64,000 nucleotides of DNA from Chitinophagales bacterium (GTDB lineage: Bacteria > Bacteroidota > Bacteroidia > Chitinophagales > UBA2359). Shown piece after piece: positions 17,554 to 28,136 of this stretch. Position 1 is the stretch's first letter. Every line of letters starts with the position of its first letter. The notes below the pieces were generated by a model. The model saw only the letters and a list, made by a program, of their open reading frames with translations, was not told the origin of the DNA and ran no database searches. The stretch lies in contig JACJXU010000005.1 in the NCBI GenBank assembly GCA_020636475.1, positions 1 to 64,000 on the forward strand. The letters run 5' to 3'. A program made the position numbers and the translations under genes.

Positions 17554-19323
17554 TTATTTCACAAACTTGCGCACAAACACATTTCCTTGCGGGTCGGTTA
17601 TTTTGGCAATAAAAACACCTTCGGGCAAGGCACTTGTGTCCAAGCGGATTTGTTGGTTTTCACGGGTGCAGCGCAGGTTTTGGGTTTTGCCGCTAAGGTC
17701 GAAGATTTCGAGCGTTGTCTGGGCGGCATTTTCCGAAGGAATGTTTATGTACAACAAATCTTTGGCAGGATTAGGAAAAATGCAGTACGTCTCGGCTTCG
17801 GCGTTAAGGTTTTCCAAGCCCACATTAATATTGTCGATGGTGATGCAAGTTTGGTTGTTGCTGTAGTCGGCATCAATGGTATTGTTGGGAATGCTGGTCC
17901 AGAAGCAGAGGTTGTAAGTGCTGTCACTTTTCAAAATGAGGTTTTGTATTTCAATATCGCCCAAAGAAATTTCGCGTTCTTCGTTGGGAGCTAAAGCTAA
18001 ACTGTCGTATTTAACCGAAAAACCTTTACTTCTTGCATCGCAATGAGGATAACACGCGGGAAAAAGGGTTTGAATATTAAGCGAATTAATGGTATCATTT
18101 CCAAAGTTTTTGACGATAACTTGTACATTTTCAAGCGTAGCAAAAGCAATAGAATGTGGATAGTCGAAAGAATAGTTTTCAATAAATGGGTAGCAATTTC
18201 CGCCATTTGTAAGTTTAAAATTGTTATAAGAAAGCGCAATAACGCCTGCATCGGGTCGCACCAAGTTGCTGATATTATCTGCGGGAGTGGCTTTTAGCCA
18301 AAGAGAACCTATTAAGTCACCATAATTATCAATATTATTGTCAATACTTGTTCCGCCAAGGTATAATATTCCATTTTTCTGTATCATATTTGTCGGAATA
18401 AGATTTCGGTTGCCTATAATGTGTGTTTGCTCTACATCTAAATTTTCATTATAAACGCGAATGAAAACGTTTTCTTGATTACTACCCAAAAGATAAATTT
18501 GATTATTGTGACAAACAAAATCGCCATTCGTTTCGTCCGAAGCTAAGTAGGTAGTGTCTGTAATTTCAAGTGTACTATTCTCTAATTTATAAAAACCATA
18601 TAATGACCCTTCTTTGAATTTGACGATAGAAAATTGAGCAGATAAGGTATCAATTTGGTATAAGCCGTTTTCAATAGTTTGCGTTATATATGTGGCATCA
18701 GTAAGGTAATTTGATGTTTTCAAAATAGTGCCATTCCCCAAAAGAATTAAATCGTGCTGGTTTGCTTTTATAATGTCTCTAACAGAAAAACTAATAGGGA
18801 GTGTAATTGATTTTAGTAGGTTAAAGTTTTCATCAAACAGCTTTAAAGTAGAACCCTTCACATCATAAAGTGTGTCGTTTATAGAAATTATATTTTTATC
18901 TAAATTATTGTAAGTATTGACTTCTCCCTGTTGGTTTAGCTGTATGATTCCTATTCCCCAATATATATCACAATCGAAATAATCCATAGAAAGGTATGCA
19001 TTGCCTGCATCAGAAAATGTTGCAAAATTGAAAAAATTACCTACAGCAGCTTTATGTTCTTCATAATGTTCAGGGTCAAAGGTAGCTAATGGGTTTAAAG
19101 TTTTTTCTATACCGTTTGCTTTGTAAATACGGTTATAAGTATTCAATACGACATATTCAAATTGTGTCCCATACGCCGCCACCATAATTTCGCCATTGTC
19201 CAAAGGATATATCTTGTACAATTTATCAATTTCCGTAGGCTGAAACGCAGCCTCAAACTCTTGCGCACTGGCACAAAAACTAAAGAAAAAACAGCAGAGG
19301 AGGCTTAGGTAGAATTTTTGCAT
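17554..19323 (-). CDS. Secreted protein with CARDB-like domain and type IX sorting domain
   Basis: 589 residues from the ATG at 19323 (an upstream in-frame ATG at 19341 would add six residues before the signal peptide). Signal peptide ends at ...CASAQ. Residues ~25-360 are a beta-rich region resembling a propeller or repeated blades (LDNGEIMVAAYG, IIKANQHDLILLGNG, CHNNQIYLLGSN). About 385-500 resembles a CARDB-type beta-sandwich (NVQVIVKNFGNDTINSLNI ... DYSNNQTCITI). The last ~80 residues are a type A sorting domain with YCIFPNPAKDLLYI. No enzyme motif found; surface-displayed cargo of unknown role. Confidence 0.82.
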   Translation of the reverse strand: MQKFYLSLLCCFFFSFCASAQEFEAAFQPTEIDKLYKIYPLDNGEIMVAAYGTQFEYVVLNTYNRIYKANGIEKTLNPLATFDPEHYEEHKAAVGNFFNFATFSDAGNAYLSMDYFDCDIYWGIGIIQLNQQGEVNTYNNLDKNIISINDTLYDVKGSTLKLFDENFNLLKSITLPISFSVRDIIKANQHDLILLGNGTILKTSNYLTDATYITQTIENGLYQIDTLSAQFSIVKFKEGSLYGFYKLENSTLEITDTTYLASDETNGDFVCHNNQIYLLGSNQENVFIRVYNENLDVEQTHIIGNRNLIPTNMIQKNGILYLGGTSIDNNIDNYGDLIGSLWLKATPADNISNLVRPDAGVIALSYNNFKLTNGGNCYPFIENYSFDYPHSIAFATLENVQVIVKNFGNDTINSLNIQTLFPACYPHCDARSKGFSVKYDSLALAPNEEREISLGDIEIQNLILKSDSTYNLCFWTSIPNNTIDADYSNNQTCITIDNINVGLENLNAEAETYCIFPNPAKDLLYINIPSENAAQTTLEIFDLSGKTQNLRCTRENQQIRLDTSALPEGVFIAKITDPQGNVFVRKFVK

Positions 19324-19472
19324 AAGGAGAAATTTTAGCAAAGCATAGAGAAATTATCACTAACTACGTATTAAAATTACCTTATTTTTTCAACAAATAC
19401 AAGTATGGCTATAAAAAATGACAATTCTTTTACAAAAGTCGCCCTTAAAACCTCCCTAAACACACAAAACTT

Positions 19473-19857
19473 ATACAAAACCGAATAATCATTGCGTATT
19501 AAAAAACGGAATTTTATCATCATTTACGCAATTTTCGTATAAGAAAAGGGGTTAAAAAATCTTTTTTCGCCGTATAGCAGTTTTTTGGCGTTAAAAATTT
19601 TTGAAGCCTTGGAAAAAATTTAGCCAAAGAACTGCGGTTTTGCCCTGCAAGGGCAAAAATACCTTGAAAAAAGTGTCGTTTCTTTTGCTTCGTTTTCTTT
19701 GGACAAGCAAAGAAAATGAAGAATCCCCAAACATAAATTTGCCCCCAAAGTTGCGAGACAGATACCCACACCTAATAATACCAAAACCGAATAATCATTG
19801 CGTATTAAAAAACGGAATTTTATCATCATTTACGCAATTTTCGTGCAGTTTTTGTAT
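19473..19857 (+). repeat. Interspersed structured repeat, copy 1 (compound, MITE-like)
   Basis: Shares with three other copies the core hairpin TTTTGCCC-N5-GGGCAAAA (here loop TGCAA, near 19638), the downstream block with the TTTTCTTTG / CAAAGAAAA hairpin, and terminal motifs ATAC(C)AAAACCG ... TTGCGTATT. It is the longest copy because an ~80-bp terminal module is present at both ends: a perfect 62-bp direct repeat lies at 19477-19538 and 19783-19844. The right module (19778-19857) reaches the stop codon of tatC. Open frames inside are artefacts of the repeat. Confidence 0.85.
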
Positions 19858-20681
19858 TAGTACCCCAACTCCTTAATACGCTGTTTTTCTACCCGCGCCG
19901 AAATAAGAATCCCTACTTCATACAAAAAGTAAATCGGCATAAAAACCAACACCTGCGATACCACATCCGGCGGCGTAACAATAGCCGAAAGCAACAACAA
20001 TACTACTACGGCGTGTCGGCGATAGGTGCGCATAAAATCCGGCGTAAGCAAACCTATTTTCGAGAGTAAATACACCGCCATCGGCAACTCGAATATCAAG
20101 CCCGTAGCCATTACAATACTCGACAGCATGCCAATGTACGAACTCAAGCCAATTAAGTTTTCTACCGAATTACTTACCGTGTATCCCGACAAAAAATTGA
20201 TAGAAAAAGGCGTGAGAATATAATAACCAAAAGCAATGCCCATAAAAAAAAGCAACGAAGCATAAAACACAATACCGCGCGCAAACTTTCGCTCGTTTTC
20301 GTACAGCGCAGGTTTTATAAATCGCCACAACTCCCATACAATATAAGGAAAAGCAATAATTACACCTAGAATTGCCGACACTTTTATATGCACCAAAAAC
20401 TGCGAAGCCATTTCAAAATTCTTAATCTCAAACGCAGGCGCGTGCATACAAAGACTCGCCAAAAAACTAAATATCTCGCCCAATTTGCACGACAAAACAT
20501 AAGTGAGAAAATTCTCGTGCATAGGACCAAAAATAAGCTCATCGAAAATAAGACCTTTTGCCAAAAAAGCAACACAAGTAAAAACGCCCACCGCTATAAG
20601 CGAGCGGATAATATGCCAGCGAAGTTCCTCAATGTGGTCGAGAAACGACATATCCTTAAAATCGTTAATAGGTGAATTCAT
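19857..20681 (-). CDS. tatC: Twin-arginine translocase subunit TatC
   Basis: 274 residues, six predicted membrane helices. Conserved N-terminal motif MSFLDHIEELRWHIIRSL (the helix before TM1 that binds the twin-arginine signal), FPYIVWELWRFIKPALYENERK in the periplasmic/TM3 region, and ITPPDVVSQ before the last helices. It forms the receptor core of the Tat pathway in the inner membrane. Slightly longer than usual because of an extra segment after TM1 (about 60-90). No tatA is next to it. The stop codon lies at the tip of repeat copy 1. Confidence 0.96.
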   Translation of the reverse strand: MNSPINDFKDMSFLDHIEELRWHIIRSLIAVGVFTCVAFLAKGLIFDELIFGPMHENFLTYVLSCKLGEIFSFLASLCMHAPAFEIKNFEMASQFLVHIKVSAILGVIIAFPYIVWELWRFIKPALYENERKFARGIVFYASLLFFMGIAFGYYILTPFSINFLSGYTVSNSVENLIGLSSYIGMLSSIVMATGLIFELPMAVYLLSKIGLLTPDFMRTYRRHAVVVLLLLSAIVTPPDVVSQVLVFMPIYFLYEVGILISARVEKQRIKELGY

Positions 20682-20968
20682 AAATTGTGAATGTGCAATA
20701 ACAACGCGGCTGCAAAGTTAAGCGCAAGTGTTTATTTTTTGTCAAAATAATGATTTGTTGAAAAAAATACCGAATTACTCAATTAATAGTAGTAATTTTG
20801 TAATATCTCAAATTGTCTTAATATTTTAACATAGTTCACTTGCAGGACTATCAAAAATATTAAACCCATATAGTACAAAATTCGCCAGTCTTGGTTTGAT
20901 TTTTGAATTGATTTTTTACAGATGATTTGATATGTACCAAATTGTAAAGTTTTTGAAAGAAAGTATAT

Positions 20969-23900
20969 ATGCACAAAATCAATACTTATTTTTTATATTT
21001 ATTTTTCTTCTTTTTTGCGTATAATTTCGCAACGGCGCAGTGTCCTTTGGGCGGCGTAAGTCAGTACATTGCCTTTGAGCAAACCGATGCACTCTTGCCC
21101 GACTGTACCAATCGCTGGCAAACGCCTTCCAATATTGTGAGTGGCGTAGGCTACACAGCAATGCTCGAAGCCAATCAGACCTACGTAGTAGGAAATTGCT
21201 CGGCAGCGGGTTCTTGGAATCTCACCATTAGCGTATATGACCCTTCGGGAAATTTGCTCGCTTACGATGACGGCACTACTTCCGGCTGTGGAAATGGCGC
21301 ACTTATCACTTTCCAAACCACCGATGCCGGAAGTTATACTTTTATAACGGCAATGCCTAACTGCCAAAGCAACACCAATGGCAGCAACGGACGCATTTAT
21401 TTGTACAACAACACTACCGACCCAAGCGCAGAATGTCCCATTACTACGGCGCAGTGCATCGCCAATATCACCACCGATTTGGCAAGTGCGGCACTACAAG
21501 GTAGCGGCACCGAAACCGACCCCTTTGTATTCTGTGCCGAAGATGGTTTGTACCTCACTTCCGAAATAATAGACCCCAGCACATATTTCACACCCGACGA
21601 AAATATGCCTGCCGGAGCAGTTGTTTTTACCATGTACCTCGACCAACCCATTACCGACAATCCTTTTGCCAATTATGATCCCTCATTTACCCAAATTGCT
21701 TTGGGAAATGCCAATGGCGACCTTATTTTTGATGAAGGATTGGTAAACCTTACCGGATTGGTGGGAGCAGGCATTTTTGCTTACAATACACCTTACGTTA
21801 TCGTGCCAATGTTAGTTCCTGTTGAGGGTTCTACCCAAACACAACTCGAACCCGTTTGCTTGGGCGATATTCAGACAGACGGCAGTTATCCTTATGTTTC
21901 TTTTGCGGAGCCTATTGCGCCCGGCGAAGGTTGCGTAGTGTGCGAAACTGCGGGTGGAAATATTAGTTTGGATAATGGCGATACTACACTTAGCATTTGT
22001 GCCGGCAATGAAGTGCCAAACATTATTTCGCTAAATGTAAGCGAAAACGCGGGAATGAATTACGCCTATTTTATTACAAACGAACAAGACAGCATCATTT
22101 CTGAAATACTCACTTCTCCCATAGAATTAGCTGCGGACATACCTGCCGGTACTTGTCGTATTTATGGCGTAGCCTACGATGGAAATTTGGTGTTGGGTGA
22201 TTTTGCAACCGAACTTTTCGGAAATTGCCCCAGTTTATCGCAAAATTTTGTTGAGGTAACTAAAATAAATGTTGAAGGTGGCAATATAGCTTTGGAAAAT
22301 GGTGATATTGCTTTGGCTACTTGTGCCAATGACGAAAATACTTTTGTATCCGTTTTGGCGGAAAATAACACAGGGACAAATTACGGCTTTTTTGCTACCG
22401 ACAGCGAAGGAAATATTGTTACATCTTTAAATAATGACGGCATTTTCAATTTTAACGGCTTTGCTACCGGAATGTACCAAATTTATGGAATTGCCTACGA
22501 AAATGCTGTAAGTGTAAATGAAAACGAAACCTTGAACGATATTAGCGGCTTTTGTTTTAGCCTGTCGGCAAATAGCATAGAAATTGCCAACACACAAGTT
22601 GTGGCAGGCAACGTACAACTTGCCGATGGCAGTGAAAGCATTAGTTTTTGCATAGACGACGGCATAGCCGATACTTTAAATGTGCAGGTGAATGGAACAA
22701 GCGATGCCGAAAATGTAGTGTATTTTATGGCAGACGCACAAGGAAATGTGATTGGCGAAATAAGCACATCAGGCACTTTTGATTTAGACGGGAGTACGGC
22801 GGGCGTTTACCAAGTATATGCTTTGGCATACAATGGTACGTTTACATCTGCCGAAAACATCACCGACTTTGCAGCTGATTGTTTTGCCTTGAGCAACAAT
22901 ACGATAGAAGTAATTTTAAATGCCGGAGAAGATTGTCCCAACGATTGTAATAATTCCGACTTAGCCATAATTGTCACCGAAGCTCCTGATTGCAACTACG
23001 GTGGAATGATTAGTTTTTATGCAACAGGCGGGATAGGTGAAGTGAACTTGACCTACAATTTTAATTATCAAAATTTGGTATCGGAAAATGAAGGCGTTTT
23101 CACTGCAATTTTAACACACAACGAAACCTATACTATCACCGCTACGGACTCCTTAGGTTGCGAAGTGGTTTATAGCGGACAAAATACTTGCCCCGACCCT
23201 TGCGAAAACAGCGACCCGGACTTTTTTGTAGATGTAGTATGCAATACCAATGCCAATGGATTTTTGAACGGTTACGGTACAATATTTATTAATGTGCCGC
23301 AAGATATGGGCGTAATCTTTTTAGCCGGAAGCAACCTCACCGGCGATGTATTGCCACACGAAAGCACTTATAGCGTAAGTGTGTTGTTGGAATTTGGTTG
23401 CGGAGGCACTATTTCCGGCGTAATAGACTGCCCTGAAGATGTAAACGACCCTTGTTTGACTACAGATTTGAGTATTATTCCCAGCATTAGTTGCAACAAC
23501 AACGGCACCGCAATATTTGCCTATGAAGTTAGCGGAGGCGCGCCTCCTTATGACCTTGCAGGAACAGATAATAGCGTACTTTTGGTAAATGGCGACTATT
23601 ATGCCGTTACCGTTACCGACTCCTTAGGCTGTATGACTATTTTGGAAGGTGTAATTGATTGTCCCAATATTTGTGAAAATTCCGACCTAAGTATTGTTAC
23701 CGACAATATTTGTAACCCCGACGGCTCTTTAACCTTGCAATATACTATTGGTGGCGGTGTAGAACCTTACGAAGTAATGGGCCTAGCGTCAGGAACAATT
23801 ATTGAAGCAGGAAATACTTATACCATTATTGTCACCGATGCGGAAGCATGTAATGCTACCCTTACGGGAAATACCGAACTTTGTCCCAATTTGTGTGAAA

Positions 23901-25426
23901 ACTTAGAGATAATTCCCGATTTTAGTTGCGACAACAACGGCAACATTACTTTTACTTACGAAGTAATCGGCGCAACAGGAGATTATCAGAGTAGCGGTAC
24001 AGCCAACGGAGCTTTACTGAGCAATGGCAGCAATTATAGCGTAGAAATTACGGACGAAAACAACTGTTTTGCCAGTATTAGCGGAACGATTGCACAAGAC
24101 GCTTGTGCCGATTGTTCTTTGTTCCAAATTAGCGCCGCTTACGAATGTATTGACGATACACAATACACACTTAGCTTTAGTTTTAGTGGTGGCGTGTCAC
24201 CTTACAACTACACCGTAGAAGCCGAAGGCGAAACTTTAGTCTCTTATTCCGAAGAAACCAATGAAGCGGAGGCAAGCATTATTTTACCGAATAATACCTC
24301 ATTTACCATAAGTGTAACAGATGGCAATGGTTGTACGGCAAATTATAATAGTGGAGAAGTGGTAGAATGTGTTACGATACAGCCTCTTTCGGCAACAGCA
24401 ATAGCGATATGCAATGACGATAACAGTGCTTTTATTTTGGAAATAAATATTGAAGGCGGCGCGGCTCCTTACGCTTTGGACGGCACTTTTGTAATAAATG
24501 ATATTTACGACAACTTGGTTACTACCGATGCCTTAGTTGCAGGAAGTAGTTATACCTTGAGTATCGAAGATACTTCGGGGCAATCATTTTTGTTGGAAGG
24601 TGGTCCTGTTTCTTGTAAACCTGCCAATTGCAGTACGTTAGTAGTATCTCAGGTAGAAGAATGTAATACAGATGTAGGCGAATACGTGGTACATGTAAGC
24701 ATAGACGGCGGAAATCCTCCTTATTTGGTAGAAGGTACTATTGAAGATGTAGTAATGGGCGACTTCACAATGGGTCCATTTGTGGGCGGCTCCAGCTACA
24801 CTTTGTACATTACCGACGATGAAGGTTGTACTTACAGCTATATAAGCGAAGCCATTCCGTGTAAACCTACAACTTTGCAAGTAGATTTACTCAAATTTAC
24901 CGGACAAATGCAGCAACAAGATAATATATTATTGTGGGAAACTGCTTCCGAACAAAATACCGCATTCTTTGAAGTAGAACGTTCTAAAAATGCTTACGCT
25001 TTTGAAACCGTAGGACGTATAAACGCTGCGGGAAATAGTAATAGTAATAAAAAATATCAGCTTAAAGATAAAAATGTACCTAATGGCTTGCTGTATTACC
25101 GCTTGCGTACTACCGACCAAGACGGCAATTTCCAGTTGAGCAATACCATAAGTTTGGCGCGAAATCCCAGCTTTGAATTAGTGAGCATTTCACCTGTTCC
25201 GGCTTGCGATGTGCTGAATGTACAAGTATTTATAACAGACAGCGATACGCCCATTTTTGTATATGTGTACGACCTTACGGGCAAAGAGGTAAGCTCGCAT
25301 GTGTATGAAAATAAGATAGGGCAAGTAGATTTGGACGTTCCGGTGGAACAACTAAGTCAGGGAATGTATTTCCTTAATATCAGCTACGGCGACATTGTGC
25401 AAACCCGCAAATTTGTTAAAGAATAA
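20969..25426 (+). CDS. Large multi-domain secreted surface protein with type IX sorting domain
   Basis: 1485 residues. Signal peptide to about 23 (NFATAQ). About 24-150 is a Cys-containing beta-sandwich (GYTAMLEANQTYVVGNCS, SYTFITAMPNC). Three repeats of ~108 residues start near 329, 436 and 545 (GGNIxLxNGD...C.. and YQIYGIAY). Eight SprB-like units of 70-85 residues follow from 656 to 1297, each starting with a C..xC pair and carrying G-G-x-x-PY and YTITVTD-like motifs. About 1300-1400 is the FxExxExExQ-like module common before sorting domains (LLWETASEQNTAFFEVERS), then a type A sorting domain to the end (MYFLNISYGD, TRKFVKE). Probably an adhesin displayed by the type IX system. Confidence 0.88.
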   Translation: MHKINTYFLYLFFFFFAYNFATAQCPLGGVSQYIAFEQTDALLPDCTNRWQTPSNIVSGVGYTAMLEANQTYVVGNCSAAGSWNLTISVYDPSGNLLAYDDGTTSGCGNGALITFQTTDAGSYTFITAMPNCQSNTNGSNGRIYLYNNTTDPSAECPITTAQCIANITTDLASAALQGSGTETDPFVFCAEDGLYLTSEIIDPSTYFTPDENMPAGAVVFTMYLDQPITDNPFANYDPSFTQIALGNANGDLIFDEGLVNLTGLVGAGIFAYNTPYVIVPMLVPVEGSTQTQLEPVCLGDIQTDGSYPYVSFAEPIAPGEGCVVCETAGGNISLDNGDTTLSICAGNEVPNIISLNVSENAGMNYAYFITNEQDSIISEILTSPIELAADIPAGTCRIYGVAYDGNLVLGDFATELFGNCPSLSQNFVEVTKINVEGGNIALENGDIALATCANDENTFVSVLAENNTGTNYGFFATDSEGNIVTSLNNDGIFNFNGFATGMYQIYGIAYENAVSVNENETLNDISGFCFSLSANSIEIANTQVVAGNVQLADGSESISFCIDDGIADTLNVQVNGTSDAENVVYFMADAQGNVIGEISTSGTFDLDGSTAGVYQVYALAYNGTFTSAENITDFAADCFALSNNTIEVILNAGEDCPNDCNNSDLAIIVTEAPDCNYGGMISFYATGGIGEVNLTYNFNYQNLVSENEGVFTAILTHNETYTITATDSLGCEVVYSGQNTCPDPCENSDPDFFVDVVCNTNANGFLNGYGTIFINVPQDMGVIFLAGSNLTGDVLPHESTYSVSVLLEFGCGGTISGVIDCPEDVNDPCLTTDLSIIPSISCNNNGTAIFAYEVSGGAPPYDLAGTDNSVLLVNGDYYAVTVTDSLGCMTILEGVIDCPNICENSDLSIVTDNICNPDGSLTLQYTIGGGVEPYEVMGLASGTIIEAGNTYTIIVTDAEACNATLTGNTELCPNLCENLEIIPDFSCDNNGNITFTYEVIGATGDYQSSGTANGALLSNGSNYSVEITDENNCFASISGTIAQDACADCSLFQISAAYECIDDTQYTLSFSFSGGVSPYNYTVEAEGETLVSYSEETNEAEASIILPNNTSFTISVTDGNGCTANYNSGEVVECVTIQPLSATAIAICNDDNSAFILEINIEGGAAPYALDGTFVINDIYDNLVTTDALVAGSSYTLSIEDTSGQSFLLEGGPVSCKPANCSTLVVSQVEECNTDVGEYVVHVSIDGGNPPYLVEGTIEDVVMGDFTMGPFVGGSSYTLYITDDEGCTYSYISEAIPCKPTTLQVDLLKFTGQMQQQDNILLWETASEQNTAFFEVERSKNAYAFETVGRINAAGNSNSNKKYQLKDKNVPNGLLYYRLRTTDQDGNFQLSNTISLARNPSFELVSISPVPACDVLNVQVFITDSDTPIFVYVYDLTGKEVSSHVYENKIGQVDLDVPVEQLSQGMYFLNISYGDIVQTRKFVKE

Positions 25427-25486
25427 GAAAATTAGTTGTGGCTAAAAAGTAAGAATATTTATTTAAATATTGAAAATAAAATGTAG

Positions 25487-25520
25487 AAACAGGCTGCCTT
25501 TTACAGGCAGCCTGTTTTTT
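25487..25520. terminator. Bidirectional terminator between convergent genes
   Basis: 12-bp perfect stem AAACAGGCTGCC / GGCAGCCTGTTT with A/T tracts on both sides; serves the large surface protein gene and the leftward glycosyltransferase gene. Confidence 0.85.
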
Positions 25521-26874
25521 ATATCAAAATATTTTTTCTTGTAATACTCCTCCAAACACAAACTGCCACCAAGCCATATTCTAAGGCAATAGCCAAATAA
25601 CTTTCCTGATAAACGGGAGCATACGTATAAGCACTATACGACAAAACTACCACAAGCGACCAAAGTATCACACAGTATTTTTGCGTAAGCGCAGCAAAAG
25701 CTACCCACCCAACTACATACCAAGGATGTACCAAAGGCGACAAGAGCAAATGTAAAATTGCTGCAAATAATACCGCCGCAGGAAAATTTTTTATCTCAGG
25801 ATTTTTTTCCTTCAAAGCATAAACCACAATTCCCAATGCCGTGAGCAATGCCAAAAGCGGTGCCGCCCAACGAACTATATCGTGCGAAAAAACTTGATAC
25901 CCTACATAACGAACAAGATAGAAAATACTTGCATTAAACTCGAAATAACCATAGTACAAGCGCAGGCTCTGCAAAATATTCGCACTTTTATTGCCAAAAG
26001 GAACAAACAAAAGCACCAATCCCAACAAAATAAGTGCTACAAAAGCAAGAAAGTGTTGCCATTTCATACGCCGAACTAAAAGCGGCAAAAACATAAGCGG
26101 CAATATTTTTACCCCAATAGCCATTGTCCAGCAAAAAGCGGCAGGTAACAAGCTATTTTTTTGCAAAAAAACTGTGCCCCAAAGCAAAGCCGCAATCATA
26201 AACACTTCCAAATGTAAATTTACCGTAAACGCTAATATTACCATTGGGTTTAGCGCGTACCAAGCGACAAGTTGGGAAGGAAGTTGCTGCCGAAGCAGTA
26301 GTTTTTTTAACCCGAAAAACAACAAAATTTCCGCAAGTATTACCCCAATTCGCAAGAAAATAATATTGTATAAAATATGCCCTCCACCCAAAAAATTGGC
26401 AATACCAAATAAATATTGCGCCACAGGCGGATAAACCGAAAAGTACGTTTTGGAATTTAGTTGTGGATAAATCTCTGCCAAATATGCCGAAAGTTCCTTC
26501 TTCTTAAAAAGCTCCAAAGGTGTATGCGCAAAAGCGTTCCTGCCTTCGTTCATTAGTTGCCCGTCCCACAAATACCGCCAAAAATCGTCCGACAAATTGG
26601 GAAAAACAACCAAAAGTAATAAGCGAATTACCACAGCAAAAATGATTATCTGTTGAAAAGAGAAATGTGTTTTTGCCAAATTCGCCAGCCGCCAATACGC
26701 CAAAGACGCTATCGTCATACATGTCAAAAACCAAGCAAAGTTGTTTTGGGGGAAAAATAATGTTTGTGTGCGAGAAACAAAATACGTACTCACAATAATG
26801 CTCACCCCAAGCAAAATGCACAGCAGGCACAAACCAATTAATCCTTTTTTTTTCGCTAAAATAGAATAATGCAC
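25519..26874 (-). CDS. GT-C fold glycosyltransferase (polyprenyl-phosphate mannosyltransferase-like integral membrane protein)
   Basis: 451 residues with about ten to twelve membrane helices. The first periplasmic loop carries the acidic catalytic motif NLSDDFWRYLWDGQL (about 92-106) of GT-C enzymes, followed by VYPPVAQYLFG and NLHLEVFM, which are typical of bacterial GT87/PIG-M-like mannosyltransferases using lipid-linked sugars. It would add a sugar to a glycan or lipid on the outer face of the inner membrane. Divergent from bshA with a 113-bp gap. Donor and acceptor cannot be told. Confidence 0.82.
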   Translation of the reverse strand: MHYSILAKKKGLIGLCLLCILLGVSIIVSTYFVSRTQTLFFPQNNFAWFLTCMTIASLAYWRLANLAKTHFSFQQIIIFAVVIRLLLLVVFPNLSDDFWRYLWDGQLMNEGRNAFAHTPLELFKKKELSAYLAEIYPQLNSKTYFSVYPPVAQYLFGIANFLGGGHILYNIIFLRIGVILAEILLFFGLKKLLLRQQLPSQLVAWYALNPMVILAFTVNLHLEVFMIAALLWGTVFLQKNSLLPAAFCWTMAIGVKILPLMFLPLLVRRMKWQHFLAFVALILLGLVLLFVPFGNKSANILQSLRLYYGYFEFNASIFYLVRYVGYQVFSHDIVRWAAPLLALLTALGIVVYALKEKNPEIKNFPAAVLFAAILHLLLSPLVHPWYVVGWVAFAALTQKYCVILWSLVVVLSYSAYTYAPVYQESYLAIALEYGLVAVCVWRSITRKNILI

Positions 26875-26987
26875 GGCATATATTTGAAGCCCTAAAAATA
26901 CAAAAACCCAAACGCCTGCCGAACCAAAATGCTATACACTTGTTTGACAAATACACTTTTTATAATGCAAAAACAAACTTTTTTAGC

Positions 26988-28136
26988 ATGAAAATTGGCA
27001 TCGTTTGTTATCCCACCTACGGTGGAAGCGGCGTAGTCGCAACAGAATTAGGCATTGCTTTAGCCAATACAGGACACGAAGTTCATTTTATTGCCTACAA
27101 ACAACCTTTTCGCTTGTCTTACTTCCATGAAAACATCAGTTTTCACGAAGTCACCTTCGCCGATTATCCACTTTTCGAGTATCCGCCTTACGAAACAGCT
27201 TTAGCCAGCAAATTGGTCGATGCGGTAAAGTTCAGCAAACTCGAAGTGATCCACGTACATTATGCTATTCCGCACGCTTCGGCGGCTCTTTTAGCCAAGC
27301 AAATTTTGGCTGCGCAAAATATTCATATTCCCGTTATCACCACCTTGCACGGCACCGACATCACTTTGGTAGGCAAAGACCCAACTTACGCGCCGGTAGT
27401 TACGTATTCCATCAACAACAGCGATGCCGTTACGGCAGTATCGGCAGATTTGCGCCGCCAAACTTACGATACTTTCGATATTAGCAAAGAAATTGAAGTA
27501 ATTCCCAATTTTATCAACACGCACATTTATCGTCCCGACAACAAAAGTCATTTTAAAAAAGCCATAGCACCTCATGGCGAAAAAATAATTATACACACCT
27601 CCAATTTTCGAGAAGTGAAGCGTATAGAAGATGTGATTTATGTTTTTTATGAACTGCGCAAAAATATTGACGCAAAACTATTGTTGGTGGGTGATGGCCC
27701 CGAACGCCAAAAAGCCGAACAACTCTGCCGACAACTCGGCACTTGTAGTGATACGCGATTTTTGGGCAAACAAGATGCTATTAACGAACTTTTGGCAATA
27801 AGCGATTTGTTTATTCTGCCGTCTGCCGCCGAAAGTTTTGGTTTGGCAGCCTTAGAGGCGATGGCTTGTGGCGTTCCGGTTATTTCTTCCAATGCCGGCG
27901 GTATTCCCGAAGTGAATATTCAAGGCGTAACGGGTTTTTTGAGCGAAGTAGGCAATGTAAATGAAATGGCTGCAAATGCTTTGCGCTTATTAGAAAACAA
28001 TGATTTGCTCGAACAATTCAAAACCAATGCTTTGGCACAAGCACAGCAGTTTTCCACCGAGCGTATTGTGCCGGAATATGAAAAACTCTATGGCAATTTG
28101 GTAAAAAAAATAGAAATGAAATTTGTCGCTCCTTAG
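26988..28136 (+). CDS. bshA: N-acetyl-alpha-D-glucosaminyl L-malate synthase BshA
   Basis: 382 residues from the ATG at 26988 (MKIGIVCYPTYGGSG); an in-frame start at 26940 would add 16 unconserved residues. GT4 family GT-B fold: glycine loop YGGSGVVATELG, HVHYAIPHA, TLHGTDITLVG, SFGLAALEAMACGVPV with the catalytic E-x7-E-like pattern. It transfers GlcNAc from UDP-GlcNAc to L-malate, the first step of bacillithiol synthesis, a low-molecular-weight thiol used by many Bacteroidota. The distinctive N-terminus and HGTDITLVG strongly favour BshA over other GT4 enzymes. Its stop overlaps the convergent transferase gene by 4 bp. Confidence 0.93.
   Translation: MKIGIVCYPTYGGSGVVATELGIALANTGHEVHFIAYKQPFRLSYFHENISFHEVTFADYPLFEYPPYETALASKLVDAVKFSKLEVIHVHYAIPHASAALLAKQILAAQNIHIPVITTLHGTDITLVGKDPTYAPVVTYSINNSDAVTAVSADLRRQTYDTFDISKEIEVIPNFINTHIYRPDNKSHFKKAIAPHGEKIIIHTSNFREVKRIEDVIYVFYELRKNIDAKLLLVGDGPERQKAEQLCRQLGTCSDTRFLGKQDAINELLAISDLFILPSAAESFGLAALEAMACGVPVISSNAGGIPEVNIQGVTGFLSEVGNVNEMAANALRLLENNDLLEQFKTNALAQAQQFSTERIVPEYEKLYGNLVKKIEMKFVAP

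Noticed and set aside
19520..19876. Open frames of 69-91 codons within repeat copy 1, and similar ones at 39972-40271, 58775-58981 and 61031-61284
   Set aside because: They follow the repeat in several frames and on both strands, are disrupted differently in each copy, and have no start signals; products of repeat sequence, not genes.
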